64,000 bases of DNA from Silurus meridionalis (Eukaryota; Chordata; Actinopteri; Siluriformes; Siluridae): positions 1 through 64,000 of the forward strand of contig NC_060893.1 in the NCBI RefSeq assembly GCF_014805685.1. The letters run 5' to 3'. Of this stretch, positions 63,902-64,000 are shown piece after piece. Numbering within the stretch: the stretch's first letter is position 1; every line of letters begins with the position of its first letter. A program made the position numbers and the translations under genes. The notes beneath the pieces are model-generated. The model ran no database searches. It had not been told where the DNA came from and worked only from the letters and a program-made list of their open reading frames with translations.

Positions 63902-64000
63902 TTGTCATTGCCATAGTACATATGATATTTATATAAACTCATTTAGAGTGAGGTTTATGTAAATTGACTATTCTCTATTTGTTTATCTTCCGACAGTGTA

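Noticed and set aside
1..64000. CRISPR arrays, bacterial operons or riboswitches
   Set aside because: The sequence is eukaryotic; its regular repeats are minisatellites or satellites without spacer-repeat structure, and no prokaryotic gene signals are present.

Overview
The window is vertebrate nuclear DNA, almost certainly from a teleost fish. The evidence is the set of repeats: a fish-type NLR leucine-rich-repeat exon, RTE, L2 and L1 LINEs of the kinds common in fish, a 5S-rRNA-derived SINE, IR/DR Tc1 elements, PIF/Harbinger, piggyBac, BEL/Pao, Ty3/gypsy and a retrovirus-like provirus. I cannot name the species. Nothing looks bacterial, and I see no complete host gene. The only host-type coding sequence is one 174-bp NLR LRR exon at 1459-1632.

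Layout, left half. An orphan LRR exon is followed by an 18-bp minisatellite split by an antisense RTE LINE (1699-4828). From about 7.6 to 11.4 kb lies the most unusual unit: a spliced, decayed gene joining a gypsy-type integrase C-terminal region (GPY/F-like), a long 54-bp coding minisatellite, and a Ulp1/C48 cysteine protease whose His, Asp, Gln and Cys are all still readable. An L2 3' end (12.1-13.4 kb) and an unclassified repeat (14.9-15.65 kb) come next. A broken endogenous retrovirus occupies roughly 16.9-23.4 kb: LTR, a tRNA-Phe-type primer site, a leader with eight regularly arranged small hairpins, gag, RT and part of RNase H. A 232-codon antisense ORF sits just upstream of its promoter.

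Middle. An L2 ORF1 esterase fragment (23.6-24.3 kb) precedes a collapsed BEL/Pao element flanked by 340-bp direct repeats (24.5-25.7 kb). A degenerate telomere-like minisatellite (25.7-32.6 kb) follows, with opposed arms around 29.09 kb. It is interrupted by an L2 carrying a second antisense L2 (7-bp target duplication) and by a Tc1 transposon that itself carries a 5S-derived SINE. A second RTE LINE (33971-37087) has an 11-bp target duplication.

Right half. An antisense L2 is split by a 2.6-kb IS630/Tc1/mariner-type element with a three-exon transposase. Next are an internally deleted LINE derivative, an antisense Ty3/gypsy element with a 161-bp 5' LTR and a tRNA-Leu(UAA)-type primer site, and a 3.5-kb LINE of the same family as the deletion derivative. 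Another L2 follows, split by a 753-bp Harbinger-like element that carries a Myb-like ORF and a perfect 46-bp palindrome. The last 8 kb is a ~312-bp tandem satellite with tRNA-like boxes, split by a 5.5-kb L1 with a 15-bp target duplication and by a LINE tail. The window ends in the N-terminus of a piggyBac-like transposase.

These genes do not work together as a pathway. The window is a record of successive insertions, and the target duplications and interruptions give their order. Almost every coding region has frameshifts or stops. Family assignments come from motifs and remembered family features; no database search was run.
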